A stretch of 64,000 bases of DNA from Allolucifera butyrica (GCF_900476375.1 NZ_UPPP01000105.1:62001-126000), one strand, 5' to 3'. Numbered from the stretch's first letter, positions 33,566 to 43,512 are shown. A program made the numbers and translations. Notes: generated by a model from the letters alone, not told the origin.

Positions 33566-36214
33566 ATGTCAAGCTATACCTACAGACTTTATAAAGACAA
33601 TGAAACGACTTCCCCGGCCAGGCCGTCAATTAGTTATGCCCGTAAAGAACTGGAACTCATGACCACCCATCAATTACGCGAAATCTGCATTAAGGAAAAG
33701 CTGGTAAAAAGCATGCTGGGAACCCTGGAACGGTACGAACTGATCGAACTCATCATGCATTACCGGGGAGCGGCAGAACATCTTTTGATCACCGGATTTC
33801 TTCCCGACGGCTACGAACGGCTGGAAAACCTGACCGCGCGTCTTGATCAACATACCGGCGGCAGCCAGGGGATTCAGCATCCTTCCCGCATTGTTGTCTA
33901 CGAAGGTCTGGATACCGACAAATATGACCGGTATGTTATTACGGCTCCCGGTATCCTGGAAGAATCCAATGTACTCTTAGTAAGTGGCGATAAGGAATTG
34001 TGCGCTGTTTTTAACCTGAAGGCGGATAAAAATATGCCGGGCCGGTTTTTTCTAACCCGCCAAAAAGAACTGCCGGTCCGGGAATCACAGCACAAAAATT
34101 ACAGTCTGCTGTATTTTGGCAAGAGAGAGTCGGAACTGCTTTACACAATATATCATGATGAAACCGCCCTGCTGCCGAAGCAAATGCGGTGTTATAAACT
34201 GCCGCTCTTAAACTTTGAAATCAGGCAGACGGCGGAAACCGCCCAAACCTTAGCTATTGATTTCGGTACGACCAATACAACCGCCGGCTTATACCTCGAC
34301 CGGGAACTGTATAGCGCCATCGACAAGGGCGGCGCGGAGGAAAACCTGCTTAAACCGGACGAAGTCAATCTGGTGGAAGTATTTCAGGAAACGAAAACGG
34401 GCGAATTGCTGACGCCCCTGATTCCGACCGTTGTCGGCGTATGGAACATCAGCGACGAAGCCGGAACCATCGAATACATATTCGGCCACGAAGCCGTCAA
34501 AATGGCACGGGCCAATTACATCCACGAGGGTTTTTGCGTCTTCTTCGATATCAAACGCTGGATCCGGGACTATGAGCGGCAGGAGGAAATTACGGACCGC
34601 CATGGCCGGCGGAGTTTTATCCAGCGGAAAGAAATCATTAAGGCTTTTCTGAACTACGTTATAGAAGTTGCCGAGCAGCGCTTCAAATGCCGGTTTAAAA
34701 CAGTACATCTGTCGTCGCCGGTGAAAGAAAAGCAGCGGTTCCTGGAACTGTTTGGCGAAATTTTGGCACCCTGGCGGCTGGAGACCGAGAATATGCTGGA
34801 CGAAGGAGCCGCCGTACTCTTTAATACCATCTCCGGCTTTATTGAAAACAATTCCGGACGGCCTATGGATAAGGAAGAATACCAGGCCCTGGTCATTGAC
34901 TGCGGCGGCGGCACGACCGACCTGTCCTCCTGTGTTTTCAGCATTGAAAGCCGGCGGATTTCCTACAAAATTGATATCGAAACGACCTATGAAAACGGGG
35001 ATACCGACTTTGGCGGCAACAACCTGACTTTTCGCATCATGCAGTATCTCAAAATTCTGCTGGCCGAACAACTGCAAAGCGGTCAGGCCATTAAAGCCCG
35101 GGAATTGCTGGCCGCATTGGCCGGTGATGTGTACCGCCAGGTTGATAAGGAGGGAATTGCCGCCGTATATAAGACGCTGGACGAACTGTACGCCCGGACC
35201 GAGACCCTCATTCCCACCTGTTTTAAAAACTATGAAAGCGGCAGCCCCAAAGAATACTTTAAAGTTAAAAGCAACTTTTATTTTCTCTTTCAACTGGCGG
35301 AAGAAATCAAAACGGAGATTTTTGCCGGACTGCGCTATCAGCGGGTCATTCTGGACAGTGAAGAGAAATTTCAGGCGCAAAACAATGATAAGGTGATACC
35401 CATCGGCCGCTGGCGTTTGTCTATTTATGAAGCGGGCCTGCTGAAAACCATCCGGGATATACCGCTTATTACGATTAGCGTCTATGACGTCAACCTGCTG
35501 CTGCAAGCCGACATCTATGAAATTGTCCGCAAGTTTATTGAAGAACCTTACAACAAAGGTCTGCTCATGGACTATAACATCATTAAACTAACCGGGCAAT
35601 CCTGTAAAATCGGTCTCTTTAAAGATGCCCTCAAAGAATTTATACCCGGTAAGGTCATAGAGTTTGGCGGGCGGGAAGGAATGGACGGCCAGGAACTCAA
35701 GCTGGCCTGCCTGAAAGGGGCCATTAAATATTTAAAAGCGAAAAAAGGCGGCTACGCTGAAGTAACCATGCGTCACCGGCCGGCGGTTCTGCCCTATCTT
35801 ATTACAGCCGACACCCACACTGGCGAAGAAAAAATACTCATTGCCAAACTGGATGACCGGAATACGGCCGGGCATATCTCCCGCTTTGTAGAAGGTGTGG
35901 CCCTGAAACTGCGGCTCAAAGACGTCAACGGCCAGGAGCGGTTTACCTACGTTTACGACAACCGGCGGGAAGATTTCCGCCCCGTTACCTATGCCGATAT
36001 TCAGGCTCAATACGGAACGGCCATTATCCAGGATGAAACCGATAACATTATTAATAATGAAGTCAAATATTTTGTCTGGCCCCGGGAAAGTCACTGGGGA
36101 TTTGTTGTCGTACCGGTGCTGCGGCAGGATGGCAGTCTCTATTTAGGACGGGAGGAATTCTTCAGCTTTGAAAATGACCTGTGGGAAACGAATTTCTTTG
36201 ACGGCTTGAAATAA
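33566..36214 (+). CDS. Hsp70-like ATPase with an N-terminal SAP-like region
   Basis: An 882-residue protein. Residues about 28-70 (MTTHQLREICIKEKLVK, then ERYELIELIMHYRG) look like a SAP/Rho-N motif, unusual for a chaperone. The actin/Hsp70 ATPase has phosphate-1 AIDFGTTNTTAGLY (near 230), phosphate-2 VIDCGGGTTDLSS (near 442) and an adenosine motif near LTGQSCKIGL (about 672). The usual substrate-binding domain is replaced by a family-specific tail. With the J protein in the same operon it could disassemble contracted sheaths, replacing ClpV. That is an inference. The gene follows a 50-base gap with a weak ribosome site. Confidence 0.8.
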   Translation: MSSYTYRLYKDNETTSPARPSISYARKELELMTTHQLREICIKEKLVKSMLGTLERYELIELIMHYRGAAEHLLITGFLPDGYERLENLTARLDQHTGGSQGIQHPSRIVVYEGLDTDKYDRYVITAPGILEESNVLLVSGDKELCAVFNLKADKNMPGRFFLTRQKELPVRESQHKNYSLLYFGKRESELLYTIYHDETALLPKQMRCYKLPLLNFEIRQTAETAQTLAIDFGTTNTTAGLYLDRELYSAIDKGGAEENLLKPDEVNLVEVFQETKTGELLTPLIPTVVGVWNISDEAGTIEYIFGHEAVKMARANYIHEGFCVFFDIKRWIRDYERQEEITDRHGRRSFIQRKEIIKAFLNYVIEVAEQRFKCRFKTVHLSSPVKEKQRFLELFGEILAPWRLETENMLDEGAAVLFNTISGFIENNSGRPMDKEEYQALVIDCGGGTTDLSSCVFSIESRRISYKIDIETTYENGDTDFGGNNLTFRIMQYLKILLAEQLQSGQAIKARELLAALAGDVYRQVDKEGIAAVYKTLDELYARTETLIPTCFKNYESGSPKEYFKVKSNFYFLFQLAEEIKTEIFAGLRYQRVILDSEEKFQAQNNDKVIPIGRWRLSIYEAGLLKTIRDIPLITISVYDVNLLLQADIYEIVRKFIEEPYNKGLLMDYNIIKLTGQSCKIGLFKDALKEFIPGKVIEFGGREGMDGQELKLACLKGAIKYLKAKKGGYAEVTMRHRPAVLPYLITADTHTGEEKILIAKLDDRNTAGHISRFVEGVALKLRLKDVNGQERFTYVYDNRREDFRPVTYADIQAQYGTAIIQDETDNIINNEVKYFVWPRESHWGFVVVPVLRQDGSLYLGREEFFSFENDLWETNFFDGLK

Positions 36215-36239
36215 GAACGAAGTAAGGTAGGCGCAAACA

Positions 36240-37016
36240 ATGTTTATCGACAAATATCCCCAATTTACCGCCGGCAGGGTGCTGAAAGGCGAGATGCTCA
36301 GCCTGCTGCGGGATTATCCCCGCGATTATCTGAACATATTGTACGGCGAGTATGCCGACGGTGTCATCGCCGGCTGTGGCTTAACGGTAACCGGCGATAC
36401 CGTTGCCATCGCGCCGGGAATTGTCCGCTGCCGGGAGCGGCTTTACACCCTGCGGCAAAGCATGGCCCTGCCTTATACGGCCACCGGCCAGGACGCCATC
36501 ATCAAAATCAGTTTTAACCGCCGCAAGGAAAATGACGACTATATTCTCCGGAGCGGAGAGGTTGCCATTCATTCCGGTCTTAAAATCAATGACGGCGAAA
36601 TGGAACTGGGACGGTTCAAATTAAAAAAAGGGGCCAGACTGCGCGATATTTATCAGGATTTCGCCGACATGGCGACCGAATACGACACGGTAAACATTAT
36701 CAATGTACCCTATGCTGTCCCGTATGAAAACACCCTGTCGCCGCTTATTACCAGACGATTTGCCCAGGAGGCCCTGCGCAGCCGGCCGGTACATCCCTTC
36801 GACTATGTGTTTATCAGCCACTGCGCCCAGGGAGAACCGGTGTCCCGCAGTCTGATCACCGCCTATACGGCGGCCCGGTTGGGCATTGTTACCCAGGACA
36901 GCACCAATCAGGATATGCACCGCCATCTTGTCAGAATTCTACAGGACATCCGCCAGGGCAAAGACATGGTAACCGCCACCGGCCGCGGCGGCGGCCGCCG
37001 GATTTTGGTGGACTAA
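36240..37016 (+). CDS. Putative baseplate or tail-fibre adaptor protein
   Basis: A 258-residue protein. The segment GVIAGCGLTVTGDTVAIAPGIV (near 40-65) resembles the N-terminal strand set of phage baseplate adaptor or fibre proteins (pattern GVxxGxxVxxxGxxVxVxxG). The rest includes an Arg/Gly-rich C-terminus (ATGRGGGRRI). It stands between the Hsp70 gene and the chaperone-like gene. It may connect the baseplate with the spike or with surface-binding parts. Confidence 0.4.
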   Translation: MFIDKYPQFTAGRVLKGEMLSLLRDYPRDYLNILYGEYADGVIAGCGLTVTGDTVAIAPGIVRCRERLYTLRQSMALPYTATGQDAIIKISFNRRKENDDYILRSGEVAIHSGLKINDGEMELGRFKLKKGARLRDIYQDFADMATEYDTVNIINVPYAVPYENTLSPLITRRFAQEALRSRPVHPFDYVFISHCAQGEPVSRSLITAYTAARLGIVTQDSTNQDMHRHLVRILQDIRQGKDMVTATGRGGGRRILVD

Positions 37017-37066
37017 AAAGGACAGGTGCCCGGAGGAAGATTCCCAACAGAGCGAGGAGGTACATC

Positions 37067-37705
37067 ATGGCCAAGGAATACACAGATGAGCAAATCCGCA
37101 GAGTAATCAATCAAGTGGAAGAACAGCAGGAAATTAACAACCAAAATATCTACGAAGGCGTACGAATCAATGACCAACAATATACCTTTCAGGATACGGC
37201 GTTTTTTGCGGAACGGTTGACGATTCCTATACCCATAACCTTTGTCGATATGCCGGCTGAACTGGCCAAAATCAAATACCCGTCCGGCGACCGGCCGCAA
37301 ATTATTAAAACCGACGAGACCGGCAGCGTTAATATTACTCTCAGCCTCATTCCCAACCAGATTAACGACGAACACATTCCGGAAGTAAAAGACGGTATTA
37401 AAACTATTTTCAAACGGTTAAATCCGGCGTACCTGTTTTTGGATGAAGGCGTAGAAACCATTGACGGCAAACCGGTCGGTTACTTTGAATTCAAAAGTCC
37501 GGCCCTGGACAGACCGCTCTTTAACCTCATGTTTGTGCTGGAAATAGAGCATAACGTGATGATGGGCAATTTTAGCTGCCCTTATGACGACCACGCGGCC
37601 TGGCGGCCAATTGCCCGCCAGATCATGAATTCGGTGCGGGTTTTTCCCGCGCCGGCGCATAATCCGGTGTCAGGAGGGAAATCCAGTGAGCCTGTTAAGC
37701 ACTAA
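37067..37705 (+). CDS. DcrB/PsbP-like (Eag-type) chaperone candidate
   Basis: A 212-residue soluble protein with GGAGG before its ATG. The pattern ITFVDMPAELAKIKYPSGDRP followed by paired strands (SVNITLSLIPNQ, YFEFKSPALDRPLFNLMFVL) resembles the DUF1795/DcrB fold. In T6SS, Eag chaperones with this fold protect hydrophobic N-terminal segments of effectors. The spike effector downstream has a hydrophobic Ala/Val segment, so the match is sensible. The gene overlaps the first VgrG-like gene by 20 bases, so the pair is likely coupled. Confidence 0.5.
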   Translation: MAKEYTDEQIRRVINQVEEQQEINNQNIYEGVRINDQQYTFQDTAFFAERLTIPIPITFVDMPAELAKIKYPSGDRPQIIKTDETGSVNITLSLIPNQINDEHIPEVKDGIKTIFKRLNPAYLFLDEGVETIDGKPVGYFEFKSPALDRPLFNLMFVLEIEHNVMMGNFSCPYDDHAAWRPIARQIMNSVRVFPAPAHNPVSGGKSSEPVKH

Positions 37706-39596
37706 CCGCTCCGCCGATTTGCAAAGTGTGGCCGCTTTTACCCGGTCGGCCTCCTGTCTTGGTCTTGCCGGCGACAACAAAAAGTTGCAGACTGTTCTCC
37801 AGACGGCTGCCGAAAGTGGTGTTTTTGCCGCAGGCAGCCTGAACAGACAAGCTGTCGATGCAGCAGCTAATCAATTGCAAAGACAAGGCGTGCTGCCGCT
37901 GAATATAAAAGAGCCCGGCCAAGTTGTCAACCTACTGCAGGCAGCGCAAAATCTGGGGTTGGACAAAAACTGCGCGGAACTTCCGGCTAAACTGGCGGCC
38001 GTCAACAGTCTGGCTGAACAGTTTGGCCTAACCACCGCCACCGCCGCTCAGCCAGCAGGCAGCGGGCAGGAAATGGCGGATCCGCCCTATACAGGCAAAG
38101 CGATCACCTGGCATAAACTGCAGTTTAGTCCCTATCCGTTCAAAGACATTCTTAAAATTGATATTGCCCAAGCCGTCAACCAGCATGCCCGTCTGTTTAT
38201 CAGCGGTATTCTGGACGAAACTGCCAGCCAACAGCAGGATTACATCCAGCAGACAGTCCAACCTACTCCGGTAGCGCTAAAATATCTGGACAGCACCGGG
38301 ACTGTTCAGTGTCTTTTTCGAGGCATAGTCACTAATATCCGTCAGCAGACCATTGCCGGACTGAAACACCTTGATATAGAAGCCCTCAGTTTTAGCCATC
38401 TACTGGACATACAGCAACACAGCCGTTCCTTTCAGGGGCACCGGGAACCCTACCGCTACATCTTTGACCAGGTAAACAGCCTGGCGCGTCAATCCATTCC
38501 CAATCTTAGCGGTAATGTGCTCTTCGCCCAGGACAGTGAAGCCGGGCAAATCACCGGCGGGCTTATTCTCCAGTACCGGGAAACGGACTGGGAGTTCCTA
38601 AAACGTCTTGCTTCCCGCTTCAATCTGGGCCTCGTCCCGGATATTACTTTTGACAGTCCTAAAATCTACTTCGGTTTGCCGCCGGCTCAGCCTGCCAATC
38701 AGGATAACCAGGCAACAGACCAGACCAATCAGCAAACCGGACCGGAGCTAAATGCCGCCGATTACCAGATACGGCGCAGCACCGGAGACTGTGCCGTATC
38801 CAGCGGCAACTCCCGTAAGCAGAGCGGCCGCACCTTTACAGAAAATGATTTTACCTACTGTGAGGCCCGTTCTTTTGACATTCTGCCGCTGGGGCAGACA
38901 GTCAGCTTTTTAAATAAGACCTGGTATATCGGCGCGATTCACACCTGGATGGAAAACGGTGTGATTACCAGCACCTATACCCTGGGGACTCAACAGGGTC
39001 TCATGCAAGATGATCTCTACAACAACAAACTGCCGGGTATCTCGCTGCACGGCACTGTCAAAGAAGTTGTAAAAGACCAGGTGAGGGTTCATATCTTCGA
39101 AATCGATAACACATGGGATGACGGGGCCACCTGGTTTTTTCCCTATACTACGGTTTACTCCTCGCCCGACGGCAGCGGCTGGTATTGTATGCCCGAAGTC
39201 GGCGATAATGTGCGCATCTACTTTCCTAACAACAAAGAAGCGGAGTCGGTCGCCGTCAGTTCCATCAACCTGACTCCTTCCCAGCGCGGCCGCCGGGAAG
39301 ACCCCAATACCAAAATCATCAGTACCGTCCATGGCAAGCAGGTCGTTCTTACGCCGGGCGGCATTCAGATTATTGCCAGCGACGGGCTTTGGATGAATCT
39401 GTCCGATGCGGGCGGCATGACCATTAAAAGCAACAAACAAATCAAGCTTGAGGCCCAGGAAGACATTCACATCAATAGTCAAACCAAAATTCTTATAACC
39501 GGCCGGCAAGAAATTGACCTTAAGCAAAGCGGCAGCAACATCAATATGCAGGACATCATCAAAATGAGCGGCAATCAGGTAAAAATCCAGCCATGA
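37686..39596 (+). CDS. VgrG-like spike protein 1
   Basis: A 636-residue protein with a GTG start behind GGAGGG, overlapping the previous gene by 20 bases. After about 130 unusual residues it has the gp27/phage-D-like part (IDIAQAVNQHARLFISGIL; YIFDQVNSLARQSIP; YRETDWEFLKRLASRFNLGL), an OB fold (GTVKEVVKDQVRVHIF; MPEVGDNVRIYFPNN; about 456-530) and a short beta-helix tip (KQIKLEAQEDIHINSQTKI). This is the order in VgrG and Pvc8-type spikes. It carries no effector extension and so may be the structural spike. Confidence 0.82.
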   Translation: MSLLSTNRSADLQSVAAFTRSASCLGLAGDNKKLQTVLQTAAESGVFAAGSLNRQAVDAAANQLQRQGVLPLNIKEPGQVVNLLQAAQNLGLDKNCAELPAKLAAVNSLAEQFGLTTATAAQPAGSGQEMADPPYTGKAITWHKLQFSPYPFKDILKIDIAQAVNQHARLFISGILDETASQQQDYIQQTVQPTPVALKYLDSTGTVQCLFRGIVTNIRQQTIAGLKHLDIEALSFSHLLDIQQHSRSFQGHREPYRYIFDQVNSLARQSIPNLSGNVLFAQDSEAGQITGGLILQYRETDWEFLKRLASRFNLGLVPDITFDSPKIYFGLPPAQPANQDNQATDQTNQQTGPELNAADYQIRRSTGDCAVSSGNSRKQSGRTFTENDFTYCEARSFDILPLGQTVSFLNKTWYIGAIHTWMENGVITSTYTLGTQQGLMQDDLYNNKLPGISLHGTVKEVVKDQVRVHIFEIDNTWDDGATWFFPYTTVYSSPDGSGWYCMPEVGDNVRIYFPNNKEAESVAVSSINLTPSQRGRREDPNTKIISTVHGKQVVLTPGGIQIIASDGLWMNLSDAGGMTIKSNKQIKLEAQEDIHINSQTKILITGRQEIDLKQSGSNINMQDIIKMSGNQVKIQP

Positions 39597-40189
39597 TTGA
39601 TCAGGAAAAAATTGTACAGGATTTTATTGCCGCGGAAACCGCATCCTGGCTGGAAGAAGATTTGATGCTCATGCAAAAGAAATTTTCCGCCGGACGTCCC
39701 GCTATCATCCACAGCCTGGCGGCAGCCATTGAAAGTCTTTGCCGGGATGCCGCCGGACAGCAAGCGGCAGGATGCAAAGGCGCCGGCGCCTGCATCTGTA
39801 TTTCCTTTTTGCGTACTAACATTCTCGACAACATTTGGCAGTACCGGCTAGATCTTTATGACGAAACCTTATTTCTCGACCGGACGGAATGCACCGCCGA
39901 CTGGGAAATGGATTTCGTCTTTGACCCTATAAAAAAACTCCTGGACGGATGGCAGGACAACTTTCAATCCGGTTTAGTCGCCAACAAAATCAAACCCCGG
40001 CATCTAAAAAACGTACGCTTGAAGTTGGCGGCAGACTATCATGGGGTGGCCATTGGATTTACCCAAAACATCATCGCGGAGGCGCTAAAAAACAGTCCTG
40101 CCTATCAAGAGTTAAACAAAGCGCCCGGCTTTGCCATAGTTATGGGCGAATATTGCGATCAAACTAAACTGATTTACGAAGAGGAATAA
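39593..40189 (+). CDS. Conserved-looking protein of unknown function within the spike cluster
   Basis: A 198-residue, signal-free protein, overlapping the spike gene by ATGA. It contains a small Cys cluster (CRDAAGQQAAGCKGAGACIC) that may bind metal, then mixed helix and strand (DWEMDFVFDPIKKLLDGWQD). No family was recognised. Its position, between the spike and the PAAR-like genes, suggests a chaperone or adaptor for spike assembly. Confidence 0.5.
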   Translation: MIDQEKIVQDFIAAETASWLEEDLMLMQKKFSAGRPAIIHSLAAAIESLCRDAAGQQAAGCKGAGACICISFLRTNILDNIWQYRLDLYDETLFLDRTECTADWEMDFVFDPIKKLLDGWQDNFQSGLVANKIKPRHLKNVRLKLAADYHGVAIGFTQNIIAEALKNSPAYQELNKAPGFAIVMGEYCDQTKLIYEEE

Positions 40190-40193
40190 GCCT

Positions 40194-40718
40194 ATGCACT
40201 ACTTTCGTTTAAGGCAAGATCCTGACTATAGCCGTGCACCGGCCATTCCGGAAGTCATTACCCGGATTGACCGGCGGCAGGCCGTCCCTGAAAAGGCCCA
40301 TCATATAGCTCCAACGACGGTCCTTCCGTTAGGCGGAAAAGCAGTTTATGATTTTATTGATCTGTTAGACAGGCCGCTCTTTTTAGTATCCGACGAATTG
40401 CAACAGGTCCTCAAGCTATATATGCCCAAACTAACTTTTAAAACGATCGTACTTGCCGATCCGGCACGAAAGGAGCAGCACATTTATTATCTGCCAATCT
40501 TTGCACCCATAGACTGTTTGTCCGATAACAGCCTGCAAACCCCGGATAAGCGGACCGTCAAGCACTTGGTGCTTAAAGGAGCCGCCATCGAGAATCATAC
40601 CGTATTCCGGGTGCAGCATCCCTATGAAACCATAATTATTGTCCGTCTGGATGTGGCGGAAAGTATTCTCCGGCGAGACCTGCGCGGTATCCGGCTTGAC
40701 CGGGTGAAAATCGAGTAA
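40194..40718 (+). CDS. Imm11-like fold candidate in the spike cluster
   Basis: A 174-residue protein. The stretch RPLFLVSDELQQVLKLYMP, followed by FKTIVLADP and YYLPIFAPIDCLSD, reminds one of Imm11/DUF1629-type proteins, but the match is loose. It could be an immunity protein, or a conserved piece of the cluster. GAGGAA precedes the start, 4 bases after the previous stop. Confidence 0.35.
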   Translation: MHYFRLRQDPDYSRAPAIPEVITRIDRRQAVPEKAHHIAPTTVLPLGGKAVYDFIDLLDRPLFLVSDELQQVLKLYMPKLTFKTIVLADPARKEQHIYYLPIFAPIDCLSDNSLQTPDKRTVKHLVLKGAAIENHTVFRVQHPYETIIIVRLDVAESILRRDLRGIRLDRVKIE

Positions 40719-40739
40719 TGAACAGAAGGGAGAAGATTC

Positions 40740-41069
40740 ATGGATATAAGATATGTGGTCAGAGGAGGCACGGTGCAATGTAACCGGGGCAGCACCCCAA
40801 CCCGGCTGAATCTGCCGAAAAGCCATGGCGTCTATGTCAATGGGAAAGCGGTGTTTAACGACAAGGACCAGGCGGCGGACGTCAACGTCATGCCGTTCGG
40901 AACTTGCGGGGTGACGGATGGCCCTTGCCATCCCATCCTGTTTCCCGTCTGGAAGGCAACCAAGGAAGATACCCTCATCAAGGGGCGGCCGGCGGTAATC
41001 AGCCAATCTTATCTTTCTTGCGCCGTAGGCGGCACTATTACCATTACCAAAGACGGGCAACTGGACTAA
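40740..41069 (+). CDS. PAAR-like (DUF4280) spike-tip protein
   Basis: A 109-residue protein with the DUF4280 pattern: a Cys near the start (GGTVQCNRGSTP), NVMPFGTCGVTDGPC in the middle and SYLSCAVGGTITI at the end. PAAR-type proteins form the sharp metal-bound tip that sits on VgrG and can tether effectors. It sits between the two VgrG-like genes and belongs to the second spike. Confidence 0.85.
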   Translation: MDIRYVVRGGTVQCNRGSTPTRLNLPKSHGVYVNGKAVFNDKDQAADVNVMPFGTCGVTDGPCHPILFPVWKATKEDTLIKGRPAVISQSYLSCAVGGTITITKDGQLD

Positions 41070-41092
41070 CGCTTGCTGCCAAGGAGGACATC

Positions 41093-43495
41093 ATGCCAGC
41101 AACGACCTATGATAAATTAAAATTAGTCAGTCCCTGGAAAATCCTGTCTGTTTTCAAATTATCCATCCGGAAAGAACTGAATGAACATGCCGTGCTTCAT
41201 CTGACCGCCATGCTTAGTGAAGCGGACGGGGTCAAAGCGGCTCTGCGGGAAACAGTCAACGACCGCATTCAGATCTATATCGACGATGCAGAAAGGAAAG
41301 CTACCCTGTTTAAAGGTATCCTGCAGGAAGTCGGCGTACATGCCGAATACGGCTTTTATACCTTAACCGCCGTCTTTTTATCCGAATCGGTTCTTCTGGA
41401 TACCCAATTAAAAAGTCGGTCCTTTCAAAACACCCAACTTGCTTACCGTGATATCGTCACCAAGATTATCCAAGACTATCCGGGAAAGAAGTTTGAATGT
41501 ACCGCCGCGAAGGCAATCATTGACGGCCCGCTCCTTCAATACGAAGAAACAGACTGGCAGTTCATCAAGCGTCTGGCCTCTTATCAGGAGACCGTCATCG
41601 TGCCGGATACTACAGTGACGGACCGCATTTTCGCCTATGGCTATCCAAGCGGCGGCAGCAAGACGCTGCCTGACGCCATCGCTTATGCCAGCGGCAAAAA
41701 CCTGAGAAACTTCGAAATCGACCATACCTATAAACCGGGCCTTAGTGATATCGAATATTGCTACTATGAAGTGGAAACCTATGAACCCCTTAACCTGGGC
41801 GACCAGGTCACCTTTCAAAATGTCCAGTTGTATGTTGGGTCCGTTACCATCGAACTGTGGCAAGGCCTGTTGGTCTACAAAGCCAAACTGGTGCGCAAGA
41901 AGACCATCCGGCAGAATCCCATTTACAATGAAAAGCTCATGGGAGTCACTTTGCCGGGCAAAGTATTGGCCCTGGAGAACCAGACGGTAAAACTGCACCT
42001 GACCATCGATGCGGAACAAAATCCGGACGAAGCCTACTGGTATCCCTTCGCGCCGCCGACTACGGGCATGATGTATCTCATGCCCCAGCTCGGCACCGTG
42101 GCCGGTCTGTACATTCCCGGCCTTAGAGAGCAAAACGCCATTATTACCGGCAACCTGCGAACCAACGGCGCCAACTGTCAGCAGACCGGCGATCCCAACA
42201 CCCGCTACCTGGCCACCGAATACGGCCAGGAACTCAAAATTGCTCCCGGCGGTGTCTACATCACCGCCGGCAATACCCAGTTAACCGCCTTTTTTGACGA
42301 CGAGGCAGGCGTGACTCTTTCCAGCCATAAAGGAATCGACCTAAACGCCGCAGAAGAAATAATCATCCATACGGAGAAGAAAGTTTCCCTGGAAGCCCCC
42401 AGCCAGATCCGCATGCTTACGCCGAACAGCGGCTTGTCCATGGAAAACGAGATGCACTTCCGTGCCGAGAAAGTACAGGCGGATTTCACCGATGAAGAGG
42501 AGTTTCCGCCTGTAGAACAACCCAAACCCCCGCCGAAACAGTCCTATGTTTTAAACCGGCCCCAGGATAAAGCCAAGCCGGGAATAAATTGGGGTGCTAT
42601 AGCCGTTGGCGCGGTTGCCGCTGTAGCTGCGATCGCCGTATGCGTTGTTGCAGCACCGGCAGTGGCGGTAGCAGGTGCCGCTGTGGCTACCGCCGTTGGC
42701 GCAAGTGCGACCGGTGTCGTTGCGTCTCTTGCTACGGGAGCAATGCTGGGGGCAATTGGCGGAGCGGTATCGGCAATCGTCGGTACCGGCGGCAGCGATA
42801 TTCTCCATGGAAAATTCAGCGGTATAGACAAGTACATTGAAAATGTGCTTAAAGATGCATTGATTGGTGCTATAACCGGGGCGATCTTCGAAAGTGCGTT
42901 AATTGGTGCCAAAACCTTGTGGACTATTGTTAAAAATGGCCGCTATTTAGAGAACGAAATTGGGGCGGTGAGACTAGGGGCCGAGGAGTCGAGTGAAGCT
43001 AGTGTAAGTGAAGCTGATCGTTTAAAACTAGGTAAGTGGGAAAACCCGCCCAGTGACGAACTATATTTGGCTAATAAAGAAGTTTATGATAATCCTAAGT
43101 ATTTTAATCAAGAAACTGGTGAAACAATATGGCCCGGTCAAAATGGGGATCCTAACACGAATGGCTTTGTGAATGGTGAGTCGATGCCGGATTCCTTAAC
43201 CAAGGGACAAATTATAGATCGATTTGGAGAAAATGCTAATGGACGATTTTTTTCAGAAGGTGAAACTCCGTTTGAAAATAGAGCATTGCCACCGTCTATG
43301 CAAGGAGCGACTCTAGACCAATACGTGGTTCTAAAACCATTTAACGTTGAATCTGGGCCAATAGCTCCTTGGTTTGATCAGCCAGGATTGGGGAAACAAT
43401 ATTTTACTTCAGGGCAGATACTTGATAGAAATGGAGATCTGGTTCCGGCTAACCTAGGCAATTTAAAAGCAAATGGATATATAAAAAAATTATAG
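41093..43495 (+). CDS. VgrG-like spike effector with C-terminal TNT toxin
   Basis: An 800-residue protein with GGAGG 5 bases before the ATG at 41093. The first 280 residues are gp27-like (YEETDWQFIKRLASYQETVIVP), then an OB fold (about 284-370) and a beta-helix tip. A Pro-rich hinge (EQPKPPPKQ) and an Ala/Val/Gly hydrophobic segment (about 497-570; VGAVAAVAAIAVCVVAAP) follow, then the TNT domain (about 700-800: GQIIDRFGENANGRFFSEG, ENRALPPS, PWFDQPGLGKQY), an NAD+ glycohydrolase in Mycobacterium CpnT. Its conserved Arg and Gln are seen. It likely kills targets by NAD loss. Confidence 0.85.
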   Translation: MPATTYDKLKLVSPWKILSVFKLSIRKELNEHAVLHLTAMLSEADGVKAALRETVNDRIQIYIDDAERKATLFKGILQEVGVHAEYGFYTLTAVFLSESVLLDTQLKSRSFQNTQLAYRDIVTKIIQDYPGKKFECTAAKAIIDGPLLQYEETDWQFIKRLASYQETVIVPDTTVTDRIFAYGYPSGGSKTLPDAIAYASGKNLRNFEIDHTYKPGLSDIEYCYYEVETYEPLNLGDQVTFQNVQLYVGSVTIELWQGLLVYKAKLVRKKTIRQNPIYNEKLMGVTLPGKVLALENQTVKLHLTIDAEQNPDEAYWYPFAPPTTGMMYLMPQLGTVAGLYIPGLREQNAIITGNLRTNGANCQQTGDPNTRYLATEYGQELKIAPGGVYITAGNTQLTAFFDDEAGVTLSSHKGIDLNAAEEIIIHTEKKVSLEAPSQIRMLTPNSGLSMENEMHFRAEKVQADFTDEEEFPPVEQPKPPPKQSYVLNRPQDKAKPGINWGAIAVGAVAAVAAIAVCVVAAPAVAVAGAAVATAVGASATGVVASLATGAMLGAIGGAVSAIVGTGGSDILHGKFSGIDKYIENVLKDALIGAITGAIFESALIGAKTLWTIVKNGRYLENEIGAVRLGAEESSEASVSEADRLKLGKWENPPSDELYLANKEVYDNPKYFNQETGETIWPGQNGDPNTNGFVNGESMPDSLTKGQIIDRFGENANGRFFSEGETPFENRALPPSMQGATLDQYVVLKPFNVESGPIAPWFDQPGLGKQYFTSGQILDRNGDLVPANLGNLKANGYIKKL

Positions 43496-43512
43496 AAGGG
43501 AAGAACTAAAAG

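Noticed and set aside
34289..35506. Long minus-strand frame of 405 codons
   Set aside because: It lies wholly inside the Hsp70-like gene and is a GC-skew shadow; its translation has no recognisable domain and no ribosome site.
41408..42133. Minus-strand frame of 241 codons
   Set aside because: Shadow of the VgrG-like effector gene in the opposite direction.
42544..42912. Ala/Pro-rich minus-strand frame
   Set aside because: Shadow of the Ala/Val/Gly-rich segment of the effector gene.
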